DNA of 64,000 nt from UBA1546 sp049302185 (GCA_049302185.1 JBAQLV010000023.1:62001-126000), one strand, 5' to 3'. Positions 52,254 to 61,313 are shown, numbered from the stretch's first letter. Program-made: numbers and translations. The notes: generated from the letters alone by a model not told the origin.

Positions 52254-52694
52254 TTACCAGCCTTTTGATTGCAGTATCTCCTTTACATGAGCTTCGTGTT
52301 TTTTCTCAACGAGAAGCACTCTCTTGCGTTTAGCCTCGGCAATCTTTTCCATAATTTTGTTCAAGTCAGCAGGCTTCTCCAGGAAATCCACAGCCCCGGC
52401 CTTTATCGCCTCAACGCCTTTTTCAACGGAGCCGTGACCTGTCAGCATTATAATCTGCACATCTGGATTTTCGCTTCTGATCCGTTTCAGGGTTTCGATA
52501 CCGCTTATCCCGGGCATCGCAAGGTCGAGTATAATCGCGTCAAAATCTTTCCCTTTCACTCTTTTGAGAGCATCCTCGCCGCTGGTAGAGGTATCAACTT
52601 TCAGACCGCGTCCCTCCATTCTCTGTGAAAGGACTTTAAGAAACTGTTCCTCGTCATCTACTAAAAGAACGTCTGCTTTAATGTCTTCAGGCAT
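52254..52694 (-). CDS. Stand-alone receiver protein
   Basis: The 146-residue product is a single receiver domain with the DDE acidic pocket, D57 in IILDLAMPG, T in MLTGHGS and K in EKPADLN, plus a helical tail of about 25 residues (KRKRVLLVEKKHEAHVKEIL). It has no output domain, like CheY- or Spo0F-type relays. It is last in the minus-strand signalling run that begins with the HAMP kinase. Confidence 0.88.
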   Translation of the reverse strand: MPEDIKADVLLVDDEEQFLKVLSQRMEGRGLKVDTSTSGEDALKRVKGKDFDAIILDLAMPGISGIETLKRIRSENPDVQIIMLTGHGSVEKGVEAIKAGAVDFLEKPADLNKIMEKIAEAKRKRVLLVEKKHEAHVKEILQSKGW

Positions 52695-52794
52695 TTTAAT
52701 CCTCCTCTATAAATGTTGATTATTTATTGTTGTCCTCATCCTTCATTATCTTCCTTGCTGTATCAAATCCTCCCTCTTCAGCAAAAACTATTGC

Positions 52795-53187
52795 TTACAA
52801 GGTTCTTTCCACCTTTTCTTTAAAGGCGGCTTTGATCCTGTGTTCCAGATGGTCAATGTCAGCAGGTTTCCTGAGAAAATCAAAGCCTCCAAGCCGCCTT
52901 GCTTCTTCCTCGTCTTTTTCTGCGCCGTGTCCTGTCAGGATAATAACCTGTATCTGGGGAGACGAGGTCTTTATCTCCCTGAGAACCTCTATGCCATAAA
53001 GACCAGGCATTTTTAAATCAAGAACTATTACATCGGGCTCTGTTTTTTTGATAAAAGAGAGCGCCTGTTCACCGTTATAAACTGTATCTACCAGCAACTC
53101 CCGCATTTTCAGCCTCTGGGCAAGGGTGTCAACAAAATCCACTTCATCGTCAACCAGCAAGACCTTTATCTCCTTCTTTTTTTTCAT
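52795..53187 (-). CDS. Stand-alone receiver protein, probably truncated by a nonsense codon
   Basis: The 130-residue product is a receiver with DDE, D57 in VIVLDLKMPG, T in ILTGHGA and K in RKPADI. The frame stops at TAA 52795-52797, but the same frame continues for 24 codons as AIVFAEEGGFDTARKIMKDE and ends at TAA 52720-52722. The continuation resembles a helical tail seen after receivers in related bacteria (recollection), so this may be a recent nonsense mutation. Confidence 0.85.
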   Translation of the reverse strand: MKKKKEIKVLLVDDEVDFVDTLAQRLKMRELLVDTVYNGEQALSFIKKTEPDVIVLDLKMPGLYGIEVLREIKTSSPQIQVIILTGHGAEKDEEEARRLGGFDFLRKPADIDHLEHRIKAAFKEKVERTL

Positions 53188-53236
53188 AACTCTCTTCCTT
53201 CAAAAAAAATATTATATCCCAATATGTTTATGAAAC

Positions 53237-53938
53237 TCAAGTTATTGTTCCAATAGCAGTCTTCACAGGGAGAGTAATAGTTATCCCTTTGTCCTCTGCA
53301 TTTTTAATAATGCTGCCGTCTAACTGCTCTATGACATATTGGGAAATATCTTCAGAGCAGATTTCTCTCTCCCCTGACTCTATAAAGTCCCCTTTCGGAA
53401 TAATACTGATCCTTATTGAATCACCTGAATATGTGGTTTTAAATATAAGACTGCTGTCTTTATCAAGACTCTTCAGCAATCTATCAATAAAACAGAAAAC
53501 TATAAGCTGAAGCCCTGCAGGATCATTGCAGACAGGAGGAATGTCTTCCTGAAAGTCCTTTTCAAAGCTCACCTTCTTCTGGTTTGCAACCCTGTTTAAT
53601 AATACAAGGAGTTCTTCAAGTATCTCATTCACATTGAATGTAGACGGTAAATTGTCCATTCTGTGGCCGAAACCGTTCAGCTTTTTGCAGATCCACGCGG
53701 TCTTTCCTATCTGGTTTTCGATTGACTGGATAATCTTCAGACTCTCCTCTATGTCATATTTTCCGGATGACTTCTGAAGCCTCAGCGTGTCCTCTATCAG
53801 GCCTGCGGATTCTTTAATAATTGAGAGGTGATTATTGAGCTCATGGGTAAACACCGATAAAACCTTTCCGATGAATCTCAGTTGTTCTATCCTAACATCG
53901 TTATTTTTATATGCCATAGACTCTCCTGTCCCTGTCAT
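53237..53938 (-). CDS. Degenerate histidine kinase-like protein
   Basis: The 233-residue product has a HisKA-like helix with H32 in FTHELNNHLSIIKE, resembling the phospho-acceptor region of histidine kinases. The ATPase part keeps only general shape: the N box is replaced (LQLIVFCFIDRLLKSL) and no DxGxG or GxGLGL box is found. It may act as a phosphotransfer partner rather than an active kinase. The start at 53938 overlaps the receiver stop (ATGA); ATG 53917 has a good upstream AGGAGAG and is an alternative. Confidence 0.7.
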   Translation of the reverse strand: MTGTGESMAYKNNDVRIEQLRFIGKVLSVFTHELNNHLSIIKESAGLIEDTLRLQKSSGKYDIEESLKIIQSIENQIGKTAWICKKLNGFGHRMDNLPSTFNVNEILEELLVLLNRVANQKKVSFEKDFQEDIPPVCNDPAGLQLIVFCFIDRLLKSLDKDSSLIFKTTYSGDSIRISIIPKGDFIESGEREICSEDISQYVIEQLDGSIIKNAEDKGITITLPVKTAIGTIT

Positions 53939-54312
53939 TTCCCCTGTCTCTTCATCGCCCCCTCGATCTTTGTAAGCAGTTCTTCTATATCTATAGGCTT
54001 CATAATATAATCGAAGTTATCGAGCTTTATTCCCTCTATCTCTTTCTCGACATCCATATGCCCTGTCAGTAAAATAGCATAAAGGTCAGTGGCAAATGTC
54101 CTGACAGTCATAAGAATCTCTATACCGCTCATGCCCGGCATCTTCAGGTCAAGGAGTATTATGTCCGGGGGGTCGCTGCTTTTTACAATGGCGAATGTGT
54201 CTTCGGCGCAGTATACTGTCTTTGCGTCATAGCCCCTTAACTCAAGCCGCTCGGCAAGCGTTGATGCAAATTCCACTTCGTCGTCAACAACAAGCACTTT
54301 TGTTTTTTTCAC
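53935..54312 (-). CDS. Stand-alone receiver protein
   Basis: The 125-residue product is a single receiver domain: DDE pocket, D55 in IILLDLKMPG, T in LLTGHMD and K in MKPIDIEE. It has no output domain. It lies between the HAMP kinase and the degenerate kinase and overlaps the latter by four bases, so the three are made together. Confidence 0.88.
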   Translation of the reverse strand: MKKTKVLVVDDEVEFASTLAERLELRGYDAKTVYCAEDTFAIVKSSDPPDIILLDLKMPGMSGIEILMTVRTFATDLYAILLTGHMDVEKEIEGIKLDNFDYIMKPIDIEELLTKIEGAMKRQGK

Positions 54313-54323
54313 AGTTGCCTCTT

Positions 54324-55760
54324 TTAGGGTCTGAGGCTGACAGGGATATCAATAATAAACGCCGTCCCTTTATCAACCCCGCTCTCCACAATGATGCTGC
54401 CTCCTAATTTCTTCATAATCCCATATGACACAAAGAGCCCAAGACCCGTACCTTTCTCCCTTCCCTTTGTCGTAAAAAACGGCTCAAATATCTGTTCCAG
54501 TTTGTCATCTGGGATCCCTGTTCCATTGTCCCGAATTGACACACAGACAGTGTCTTCGTCCTTTGTTCCAGTTGAAACCGTTACCAAGCCACCTTCTTCC
54601 ACCGCGTCAATAGCGTTTTTCATAATGTTCAGAAAGACCTGCTCAAGCTGTCCTTTGTCGCTGTTGATTTTGGGCAGTCCCTCCATAAGGTTCATCTCGA
54701 ATCTGATGCTTTTAAACAAAATCTCTTTTCCAAGGAACTCTTTTACCGCTCTAATGCTCTCGTTCAAATCCATCGTCTCTATGGTTACATCCATTTTACG
54801 GGCAAACCCCAAGAGGCGATGGGTAATTGCGCGGCAGCGGTTTACACTGCCGATAATTCCATCTATTAAGTTCGAGAACTTCTCCTTGTTCTGGGAATCC
54901 CCTGACATCTCCATGATGTCCTGCATCAGCCCTGCCTTTTCATTGACTATAGCAAGAGGGTTATTGATCTCGTGTGCAACACCAGCAGCGATTCTGCCGA
55001 GAGACGCCAATTTTTCCGCCTCCACAAGCTGCTCCTGTTTCTCATGCAATCTCTTGATTGCGAGTTCAAGCGACCTCATGGTGTCCTGAAGCCTATCCTG
55101 CATCTGGTTAAAGGAAACGCCGAGCGAGGAGATCTCATTCCTGCCCCTAATCTCGATACGGCCTGAGAGGTCTCCGCCTGCAACCCTCTTTGTCATCCCC
55201 TCAAGGTCTCTGATAGGACGGGCTATGCTGACAGCAAGCTTCATGTTTATGACAGTGCCGGCTGTTACGATCACAAGCAGTGCAAATAAAAGCAGTATCT
55301 TGGACCTTACCAGCAAGGCTTTTATATCTGCCCTCTCCTTTTTGGACAGGTTTTCAGCAAAAGACTGTATATCCCTTGCCACTGACCTTATTTTTTCGAT
55401 AGAGCCTCTTTCGTTAATCCTGTCAACAAGAAATTCATATTCATCAATCGCCATCTTTATCATCTGATAATTATCCGAGCCCATCTCTTTCATTATCTCT
55501 GTCCTGATTTCAGCTATATTTTTTTTGAACTGCTCGAGGTTATTTTTAAGCTCCTGCAGACTGTCTTTATCCCTGAACAGCAAAAAATTCTTCTCATGTC
55601 TTCTAACTTCAAGAAAATTATTGGTTATATCGTCTGCTGTTTCAACAAGAGAGAGTCTTGTGGTAATCGCCTGCATCTCCTTGTATGCAAAAAAACCAAG
55701 GACTACCGCGAGGAATATATAAAAACCGAAGCCTAATAGTAGTTTATCTCTTATTTTCAT
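54324..55760 (-). CDS. HAMP-domain sensor histidine kinase
   Basis: The 478-residue product has a membrane helix at about residues 7-25, a periplasmic helical sensor of about 120 residues and a second helix at about 152-172. A HAMP domain (ARPIRDLEGMTKRVAGGD) and a coiled linker lead to HisKA with H263 in GVAHEINNPLAIV. The ATPase domain has the N box (QVFLNIMKNAIDAVEEGG), DNGTGIPDD and KGTGLGLFVSYGI. The sensor resembles four-helix CHASE3/MCP types. It heads the receiver cluster and follows nhaD copy 2. Confidence 0.92.
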   Translation of the reverse strand: MKIRDKLLLGFGFYIFLAVVLGFFAYKEMQAITTRLSLVETADDITNNFLEVRRHEKNFLLFRDKDSLQELKNNLEQFKKNIAEIRTEIMKEMGSDNYQMIKMAIDEYEFLVDRINERGSIEKIRSVARDIQSFAENLSKKERADIKALLVRSKILLLFALLVIVTAGTVINMKLAVSIARPIRDLEGMTKRVAGGDLSGRIEIRGRNEISSLGVSFNQMQDRLQDTMRSLELAIKRLHEKQEQLVEAEKLASLGRIAAGVAHEINNPLAIVNEKAGLMQDIMEMSGDSQNKEKFSNLIDGIIGSVNRCRAITHRLLGFARKMDVTIETMDLNESIRAVKEFLGKEILFKSIRFEMNLMEGLPKINSDKGQLEQVFLNIMKNAIDAVEEGGLVTVSTGTKDEDTVCVSIRDNGTGIPDDKLEQIFEPFFTTKGREKGTGLGLFVSYGIMKKLGGSIIVESGVDKGTAFIIDIPVSLRP

Positions 55761-55781
55761 TAGTCGGCACTCAGCTGTCAG

Positions 55782-57149
55782 CTATATTTTTAAGACATAA
55801 TACCTCACCCAGACATAGACTGTGCAGATAATGACCGATTCTATCATGAGCGGCATTCCATACAGCATGAATTTCTTAAACGATATCGGCCTGCCCATTT
55901 TCTCAGCCATTCCGACAACGATAACATTTGCCGATGCTCCGATTGCGGTTCCGTTTCCGCCGAGACACGCGCCCAATGCCAATGACCACCAGATCGGCAT
56001 GAGATCAGGATGATGTAAAAGCTGAGTCCCGGAAAGATTCGGCCAGAGCTGTTTTGCCATATCAACTACCAGCGGGTTCATGGTGGCAACGTAAGGAATA
56101 TTGTCGATAAAGGCAGATGCAAAGGCTGAGAACCACAGGATTATCATCGAAGTGCCGAAAAGATTTCCCTGTGTTATCTCGAGGACTTTGATCGACATCC
56201 ATTTGATAAGGCCGACGTTTACAACCCCGCCGATGATAATGAATAACCCTATAAAGAAGAAGATGGTAGTCCATTCCGCCTCTGCAAGGATATGGTGGGG
56301 TTCTTTTGTCCCGGAGACGAGGAGCAGGAGCCCCGCGCCGAACAAAGCGATTGTCGCAGGCTCGAAATGGAGCATGCCGTGGAAAATAAAGCCTGTGATG
56401 GTTACGGCAAGAACAGCGAGAGACTTCTTCAGCAGCACCGGGTCTTTAATCGCTTCGTTTTCATCCATCGACATAACCCTCTGCCTTAGTTCCTCTTTCA
56501 CCTTCAACCGTTTCCCGAACACGAACTTGATGGTTATCACATAGGCGATCAGCACAAGGATAATTACCGGTGTAAGATTGTAAACAAAGGCCATGAAATC
56601 GAGCTGCGCCTTTGACGCGATCATGATATTCGGCGGGTCTCCGATCAATGTGGCAGTGCCGCCGATATTCGATGCTATGGCTTCTGTAATAAGATAAGGG
56701 ACCACATCCAGTTCGAGCGCCTGGCAGATGAGCAGCGTAACCGGAGCAATCAGAAGCACTGTGGTTACGTTGTCGAGGAATGCGGAAACAACCGCGGTCA
56801 CAACAGAGAATATCGCCATGATCGCGAACGGTTGTCCTTTTGCCACCTTTGCGCTTTTTATGGCGATGTACTCAAAGACGCCTGTCGGTTTCATAATGTT
56901 AATGATTATCATCATGCTCACAAGAAGAAATATTACATTCCAGTCAATCCCTAATTCCGTAGAGTGAAACGCGTCTTTCTGCGTGAGAATCCCCAGCACA
57001 ATCATGAGCGCTGCGCCAAAAATAGCCACTATTGTCTTATGTATCTTCTCTGACACTATCAGACCATAGGCCAAAATAAACAAAGCTGTTGCTATCCAGA
57101 ACGGCATGCCCATTACTACCTGGGTTGTTGCAGCAACTTCCTGTGTCAT
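55782..57149 (-). CDS. nhaD: NhaD-type sodium/proton antiporter, copy 2
   Basis: The 455-residue product has the same length, order and motifs as the copy at 46099 (DNVTTVLLIAPVT, GDPPNIMIASKAQL, SAFIDNIPYVATMNPL, GNGTAIGASANVI). The two look about three-quarters identical by eye. Its third codon positions look richer in G and C than copy 1. It lies between the LCIB-type gene and the histidine kinase. A sodium-cycle role next to SulP and DASS transporters is inference. Confidence 0.9.
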   Translation of the reverse strand: MTQEVAATTQVVMGMPFWIATALFILAYGLIVSEKIHKTIVAIFGAALMIVLGILTQKDAFHSTELGIDWNVIFLLVSMMIIINIMKPTGVFEYIAIKSAKVAKGQPFAIMAIFSVVTAVVSAFLDNVTTVLLIAPVTLLICQALELDVVPYLITEAIASNIGGTATLIGDPPNIMIASKAQLDFMAFVYNLTPVIILVLIAYVITIKFVFGKRLKVKEELRQRVMSMDENEAIKDPVLLKKSLAVLAVTITGFIFHGMLHFEPATIALFGAGLLLLVSGTKEPHHILAEAEWTTIFFFIGLFIIIGGVVNVGLIKWMSIKVLEITQGNLFGTSMIILWFSAFASAFIDNIPYVATMNPLVVDMAKQLWPNLSGTQLLHHPDLMPIWWSLALGACLGGNGTAIGASANVIVVGMAEKMGRPISFKKFMLYGMPLMIESVIICTVYVWVRYYVLKI

Positions 57150-57261
57150 TTTCCACCTCCTGTATTTGCGTTAAATATAGTTTTCATAAAGCCTCCAATT
57201 TAAATAGTTGCACAGTTGCAAAAGGATTTCCCTTATTTCCTGATAACGCGTTTGGTGTATT

Positions 57262-57324
57262 GTCACCCTGAGCTTGTCGAAGGGTGATACATCAGTAGTC
57301 ATGGTTCGACAGGCTCACCATGAC
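57262..57324. repeat. Palindromic repeat with GTCACC...CATGAC ends
   Basis: CACCCTGAGCTTGTCGAAGGGTG is followed by CATGGTTCGACAGGCTCACCATG, two hairpins with common GTCGAAC-like centres. It fills much of the 57150-57385 gap between the LCIB-type gene and nhaD. This repeat type is widespread in bacteria. Confidence 0.65.
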
Positions 57325-57385
57325 ATTCGTTTCTATGTTGCTGATATATAAAGTTATGTTTTTCATTCTTCCCCGGATATTTCAA

Positions 57386-58102
57386 CTATTCAACGTTCAA
57401 CTCTTGTTTTATCCCGTTTATGACCACATAGGTATCGGCAGGCCAGACATAATTTTTTTCCGGTCCGTGCACCTGGATTCCGGTAATAAGCGCGTAGTCG
57501 TTTTTTGTTTTGTCCACAACCTTCTCAATGACATTCTCGAGGTCTGTCTGAATAATCTTGCGTGCTATCTTTGTTAGTTCGAGGAGGTCGGGGATATAAC
57601 CATACGGTATTTCCCTCAAAAGTCTTCTTTTAAGAAGGCTCTCTTCAATGTCTTCTTCATCTATCGTAATGTGCAGTTTCCCTTCGTTTAACTCCTGCAA
57701 AAAAAGACAGAGCGCCCCGCAGGCGCTGGATTCTTTTATCCCCTTTCTCTGGCAAAACCCTGCCTTGCCCTCTTCATTTATCGCGATGTGAGGGGTTATA
57801 TAGAAAACATACCGTTCCTTGCCCTCCATCTTGGGCGCGTGATGCATCGCTGCTTTGAGCCCGGTCTTTCCCGCTGTGAACATTGCGCCAAGGCTCGAAA
57901 AATTGAACGCCTCGCCCCATGTATGTTTGATAACACTCTTTACGGTTTGTGCTATTTCATCCCTGCATATGCAGACTGAGGCGATGGTATTATCATCGTT
58001 GAATCCGAATTTTTTAAGGGCGTTGTAAGTCTTTTTGACGAAGTCGACCTCGGTATAAACCTCACCGAAATTCTTTTTGAGCACCTCTTCAAATCCCATC
58101 AT
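57386..58102 (-). CDS. LCIB-type, carbonic-anhydrase-like protein
   Basis: The 238-residue product matches by eye the algal limiting-CO2-inducible LCIB/LCIC family, whose members adopt a beta-carbonic-anhydrase-like fold. Motifs are VCICRDEI (C46, R47, D48), the AFNFSSLGAMFTAGKTGLKAAMHHAP block, KERYVFYITPHIAIN (H105) and ESSACGAL (C128). A Cys/His/Cys zinc site with an Asp-Arg pair is expected in the fold; C46, H105 and C128 are the likely ligands. No signal peptide is seen, so it is cytoplasmic. It lies between DASS and NhaD transporters. Confidence 0.7.
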   Translation of the reverse strand: MMGFEEVLKKNFGEVYTEVDFVKKTYNALKKFGFNDDNTIASVCICRDEIAQTVKSVIKHTWGEAFNFSSLGAMFTAGKTGLKAAMHHAPKMEGKERYVFYITPHIAINEEGKAGFCQRKGIKESSACGALCLFLQELNEGKLHITIDEEDIEESLLKRRLLREIPYGYIPDLLELTKIARKIIQTDLENVIEKVVDKTKNDYALITGIQVHGPEKNYVWPADTYVVINGIKQELNVE

Positions 58103-58118
58103 GACACCTCGTTAATCT

Positions 58119-58149
58119 CCCCATACCCCCCTTTATAGGGGGTATGGGG
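58119..58149. repeat. Strong hairpin between the DASS and LCIB-type genes
   Basis: CCCCATACCCCC pairs perfectly with GGGGGTATGGGG (12 bp) around CTTTATA. It is nine bases past the DASS stop and 17 before the LCIB-type ATG. It may slow transcription or protect an mRNA end. Confidence 0.65.
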
Positions 58150-58157
58150 GAATATAA

Positions 58158-59675
58158 TTATTTAAGCGAAGTTGACATTCCCAGCATCGGCCAGAATGTT
58201 ACTATCGCAAACCCGATAATTGCTACGAGAGCAACGCTCAACAGTAAACCGTGTCTGAAGAATTCGCCCGGAGTGAACATTTTTGATTCATAGGCGATAG
58301 CGTTCGGCGCTGCGCCAATCAGTAACACAAAAGGCATTCCCGCGGTAATCAAAGAGGAATAGAAGATCACATCAGGGGAAACGCCTAAGTACGGTGCGAT
58401 AACGAGTGAAACAGGGAGTGAAATCGCAATCGCCGCCACGTTCATGATAAAGTTCGTCATTATCAGAACAAAAGTAGCGATGCTCAAAACAAAAACGAGC
58501 CAGTGTGCATGCTGGAACATAACAAGCCAGTTGACTGCCAGCCATTGGGCGGCCCCTGTCTGCCAGAGACAGAACCCGATGCTCATCGCGCCGCTGAAAA
58601 GAAGGATGATGTTCCAGGGAATATCTTCCAGTTCTTTAACAGTCAGTACCTTAAATAAGAAAAACAGGAGAGTTGATACGAGCATGATGGCGGCCCTGTC
58701 TAATGGCTTTAAAGCCGGAACAAAGGCCTGCATGGACATGACGGCAATTGCGCCAAGGACGGTGATGATAACGAATTTCTCATCCCTTGTCATGGGGCCG
58801 AGTTCTTTGGAGAGTTTTGTAACTTTTTCCTTAAGTCCGGGGATGATCTTCTTTTCCGGTTTCATGAAGATTGACAGATAGATCCATATCAGGAAGACCA
58901 TACCCCAGCCGATAAGAAAAGTATATTTCGTCAGCTCAAAAAAGCCGATTGTTCTGCCGGTAAATTCCGCAAACATACCGGCGCCGGCTGCTGCACGCGC
59001 AGAACCTAAGAAAGTAATGACACTTCCAGCGCCAGCGGCATAGGCCATACCGATGAAGAGAGATTTGCCGAATCTTGTCGGTTTATCTCCTTCACCATAG
59101 AGAGAATTGACCGCGAGAAGTATCGGGAATACCGTGGCCGCAGCAGCGGTGTGTGCCATAACATGCGCAAGACCCGCTGTTACTACCAATGCGCCCAATA
59201 CGATCATGTTTGTCTTTTCGCCGACGACTTGAAGCATTTTATAAGCAAGGCGTTTGGTAAGCCCCGACTTTGTAAATGCAAGTCCCACAACGACCGAAGC
59301 AAAAATAAACATAACAGACGGGTCCATAAAATCCTTAAAGGCATCTTTTGCAGAACGGATACTGAACAATGCCTGAAATACACCTATAGCAATAGCTGTT
59401 ACACCTATGGGTACTACTTCAAACACCCACCAGATGCCCGCCAAAAGAAAAAGCGCAATTGCACCTTTACCTTTCGCAGACAAAGCAAAATGCTTGCCGA
59501 TAGGATCTACCGCATCAGGCCATTGCGGCATAAAGTAGATCCATAGAAAAAGCCCTAGCCCCAGCAGAATAAACATAACTCTTTTCCAGTCAAATTTCTC
59601 CTTGGTTTCAGCAACAACTATTTCCGGCGGTGGCTGCGGTAACCCTTCAGTTTTCTTTTTATCAATATCAGCCAT
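58158..59675 (-). CDS. DASS/SLC13 family anion permease
   Basis: The 505-residue product has about 11-12 membrane helices and the overall layout of the divalent anion:sodium symporter family. GAGSVITFLGSARAAAG in the first half and LIGAAPNAIAYESKMF in the second occupy the positions of the SNT sodium/substrate motifs but differ from them. Relatives carry C4-dicarboxylates, citrate, sulfate or phosphate; the substrate is open. It follows a CBS protein by ten bases. Confidence 0.88.
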   Translation of the reverse strand: MADIDKKKTEGLPQPPPEIVVAETKEKFDWKRVMFILLGLGLFLWIYFMPQWPDAVDPIGKHFALSAKGKGAIALFLLAGIWWVFEVVPIGVTAIAIGVFQALFSIRSAKDAFKDFMDPSVMFIFASVVVGLAFTKSGLTKRLAYKMLQVVGEKTNMIVLGALVVTAGLAHVMAHTAAAATVFPILLAVNSLYGEGDKPTRFGKSLFIGMAYAAGAGSVITFLGSARAAAGAGMFAEFTGRTIGFFELTKYTFLIGWGMVFLIWIYLSIFMKPEKKIIPGLKEKVTKLSKELGPMTRDEKFVIITVLGAIAVMSMQAFVPALKPLDRAAIMLVSTLLFFLFKVLTVKELEDIPWNIILLFSGAMSIGFCLWQTGAAQWLAVNWLVMFQHAHWLVFVLSIATFVLIMTNFIMNVAAIAISLPVSLVIAPYLGVSPDVIFYSSLITAGMPFVLLIGAAPNAIAYESKMFTPGEFFRHGLLLSVALVAIIGFAIVTFWPMLGMSTSLK

Positions 59676-59685
59676 TTTTCGCCTC

Positions 59686-60207
59686 CTATTCCTTCAGAAC
59701 TGCATTGGATATCTCGTCGAATACCTCGATCATGCGTACAAGTCCAACGAATTTCTTCTTGTTTTCTAATACCGGTATTAAAATCAGATCGTGATGAAGC
59801 ATGAGATATGCTGCTTTTGTGATAGGATCGGTCGGCTCAACGAAATACTTGGCCGGCACCATAATTTCGCTAACTGGCTTTTCCACAAAGTCTTTTGAAC
59901 CCTGGTCAAAAAGGGTGTCCCAAATAAGGGAAAGGCCTGTTTCATTTTCCTCGGGAACCTGGGCCTTGCCGCTTGGTTTTAAAAACCTCGGCTCAAGCCC
60001 TCTCAGGATGTCCTTAAGGGTAAGTGTCCCCATAAGGTTGTACTTCTCATCAAACACCAGGATCGCCATCGGATCAGGATACTTCTTGCTGCTGAGAAAA
60101 GAGACCTTCACGATCCTTATGGCCTGCCCGATCGTAAACCAGTAGGGCACATGAGGATACTCAAAGATACCGGTCATTACGTCCTTTACAACTTTACTGT
60201 CTGACAT
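59686..60207 (-). CDS. CBS domain-pair protein upstream of the DASS permease
   Basis: The 173-residue product has two CBS-like motifs (about residues 20-75, DPMAILVFDEKYNLMGTLTLKDIL; and about 108-170, ILIPVLENKKKFVGLVRMIEV). The first lacks the usual second-half consensus. The position mirrors the CBS-nhaD pair at 46-48 kb. It probably gates the adjacent permease by binding an adenine nucleotide (inference). It starts 14 bases after gntR. Confidence 0.85.
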   Translation of the reverse strand: MSDSKVVKDVMTGIFEYPHVPYWFTIGQAIRIVKVSFLSSKKYPDPMAILVFDEKYNLMGTLTLKDILRGLEPRFLKPSGKAQVPEENETGLSLIWDTLFDQGSKDFVEKPVSEIMVPAKYFVEPTDPITKAAYLMLHHDLILIPVLENKKKFVGLVRMIEVFDEISNAVLKE

Positions 60208-60221
60208 GCTAACCTCCTTTG

Positions 60222-60962
60222 TTAAATGATTTTTCTTTCAAGCTCCAAAAAAAGTTTAAACCTGTCTGGTCTTTTAACTGAGCGTGTATACATTACTCTT
60301 TTTTCCCCTGAGTAAAAAAGTTGTTCCAAAAGCAGAGCGGCTGATCCTTCCGACAGCCCCAAAAGCCTGCCTTCCTCCTCATTTAGATAGGCAATGCCGA
60401 TATAGTCCTGCACACTGGTTATCTTTACGCCGCACTTCTTTTCAAGAACATCAAGCAGTGAATTATTCTCTAAATCTTCCTCCAAAGTCAATGGACATAT
60501 ATGATGCGGCATGTATGTCTCCTGCAATAGAATAGGATCATTATCAATTAAACGCAGTCTCTTTATATAAATGATATGTTTGTCTTCCGTGATATCCAGC
60601 TTTATATCCAGATCATCCGTTGGCATCATAACTGTCTGGGCAAGTATTTTTGTCGTAAAGATTACTCCTGCTTCAAGCATAAGCTCCTTGAAACTGGTCA
60701 GCATCGTCAGCCCCTCAGGGATAATCCTTTTACATACAAAAGTCCCTCTGCCTTGCTGACGCCTGAGATACCCCTGCCTTGCAAGCTCTGATACAGCGGT
60801 CCTGACGGTCGCCCTGCTTACATTGAAGCGTTTGCAAAGGTCTTCTTCGGTAGGTATCTGAGAGTCAACAGCCCAATCCACGTTCTCAATCTTTCCACGC
60901 AGTATCTCGAAGAGTTGAACATAAAGTTTTTGTGTATCTTCTCTGTTAATTAATCTTTCCAT
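60222..60962 (-). CDS. HutC-type GntR transcription regulator
   Basis: The 246-residue product has a GntR winged helix (QIPTEEDLCKRFNVSRATVRTAVSELARQGYLRRQQGRGTFV) and a UTRA ligand-binding domain (about 95-240; IKRLRLIDNDPILLQETYMPH). HutC-type proteins sense small metabolites. It opens the transport operon on the minus strand. Its own promoter overlaps candidate operators, and the same motif lies before sulP and the dikinase-like gene. Confidence 0.92.
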   Translation of the reverse strand: MERLINREDTQKLYVQLFEILRGKIENVDWAVDSQIPTEEDLCKRFNVSRATVRTAVSELARQGYLRRQQGRGTFVCKRIIPEGLTMLTSFKELMLEAGVIFTTKILAQTVMMPTDDLDIKLDITEDKHIIYIKRLRLIDNDPILLQETYMPHHICPLTLEEDLENNSLLDVLEKKCGVKITSVQDYIGIAYLNEEEGRLLGLSEGSAALLLEQLFYSGEKRVMYTRSVKRPDRFKLFLELERKII

Positions 60963-60993
60963 CTTAATTGATTATAATGTTATCTTGAAAAAG

Positions 60994-61022
60994 ATTGTAA
61001 TGATATTATATTCTCAAGTCAA
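60994..61022 (-). promoter_or_regulatory. gntR promoter overlapping candidate operators
   Basis: On the minus strand TTGACT (61022-61017), 17 bases and TACAAT (60999-60994) form a promoter. ATTGTAATGATATTATA (60994-61010) covers the -10 and spacer. Further motif copies are ATTATAATGTTATC (60971-60984) and TTTATAATGTTATAACAA (61033-61050). Autoregulation is likely. Confidence 0.6.
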
Positions 61023-61067
61023 TTAAATTATTTTTATAATGTTATAACAAATTTTTAACTTGCAATT

Positions 61068-61216
<149 letters not shown>

Positions 61217-61249
61217 TTCTTCATTAATTATGTCATTGCAATCAAAAAA

Positions 61250-61307
61250 GTTATAATGATATAAATGTATTGTAGATGTTTTGCTTTGTTCATTATTTTG
61301 GTAGAAT
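61250..61307 (+). promoter_or_regulatory. Operator motif and promoter for the dikinase-like gene
   Basis: GTTATAATGATATAAATG (61250-61267) matches the motif before sulP and gntR. A -10 TAGAAT at 61302-61307 places transcription start at or next to ATG 61314, again without a ribosome binding site. The -35 is weak. Confidence 0.4.
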
Positions 61308-61313
61308 TTAATC

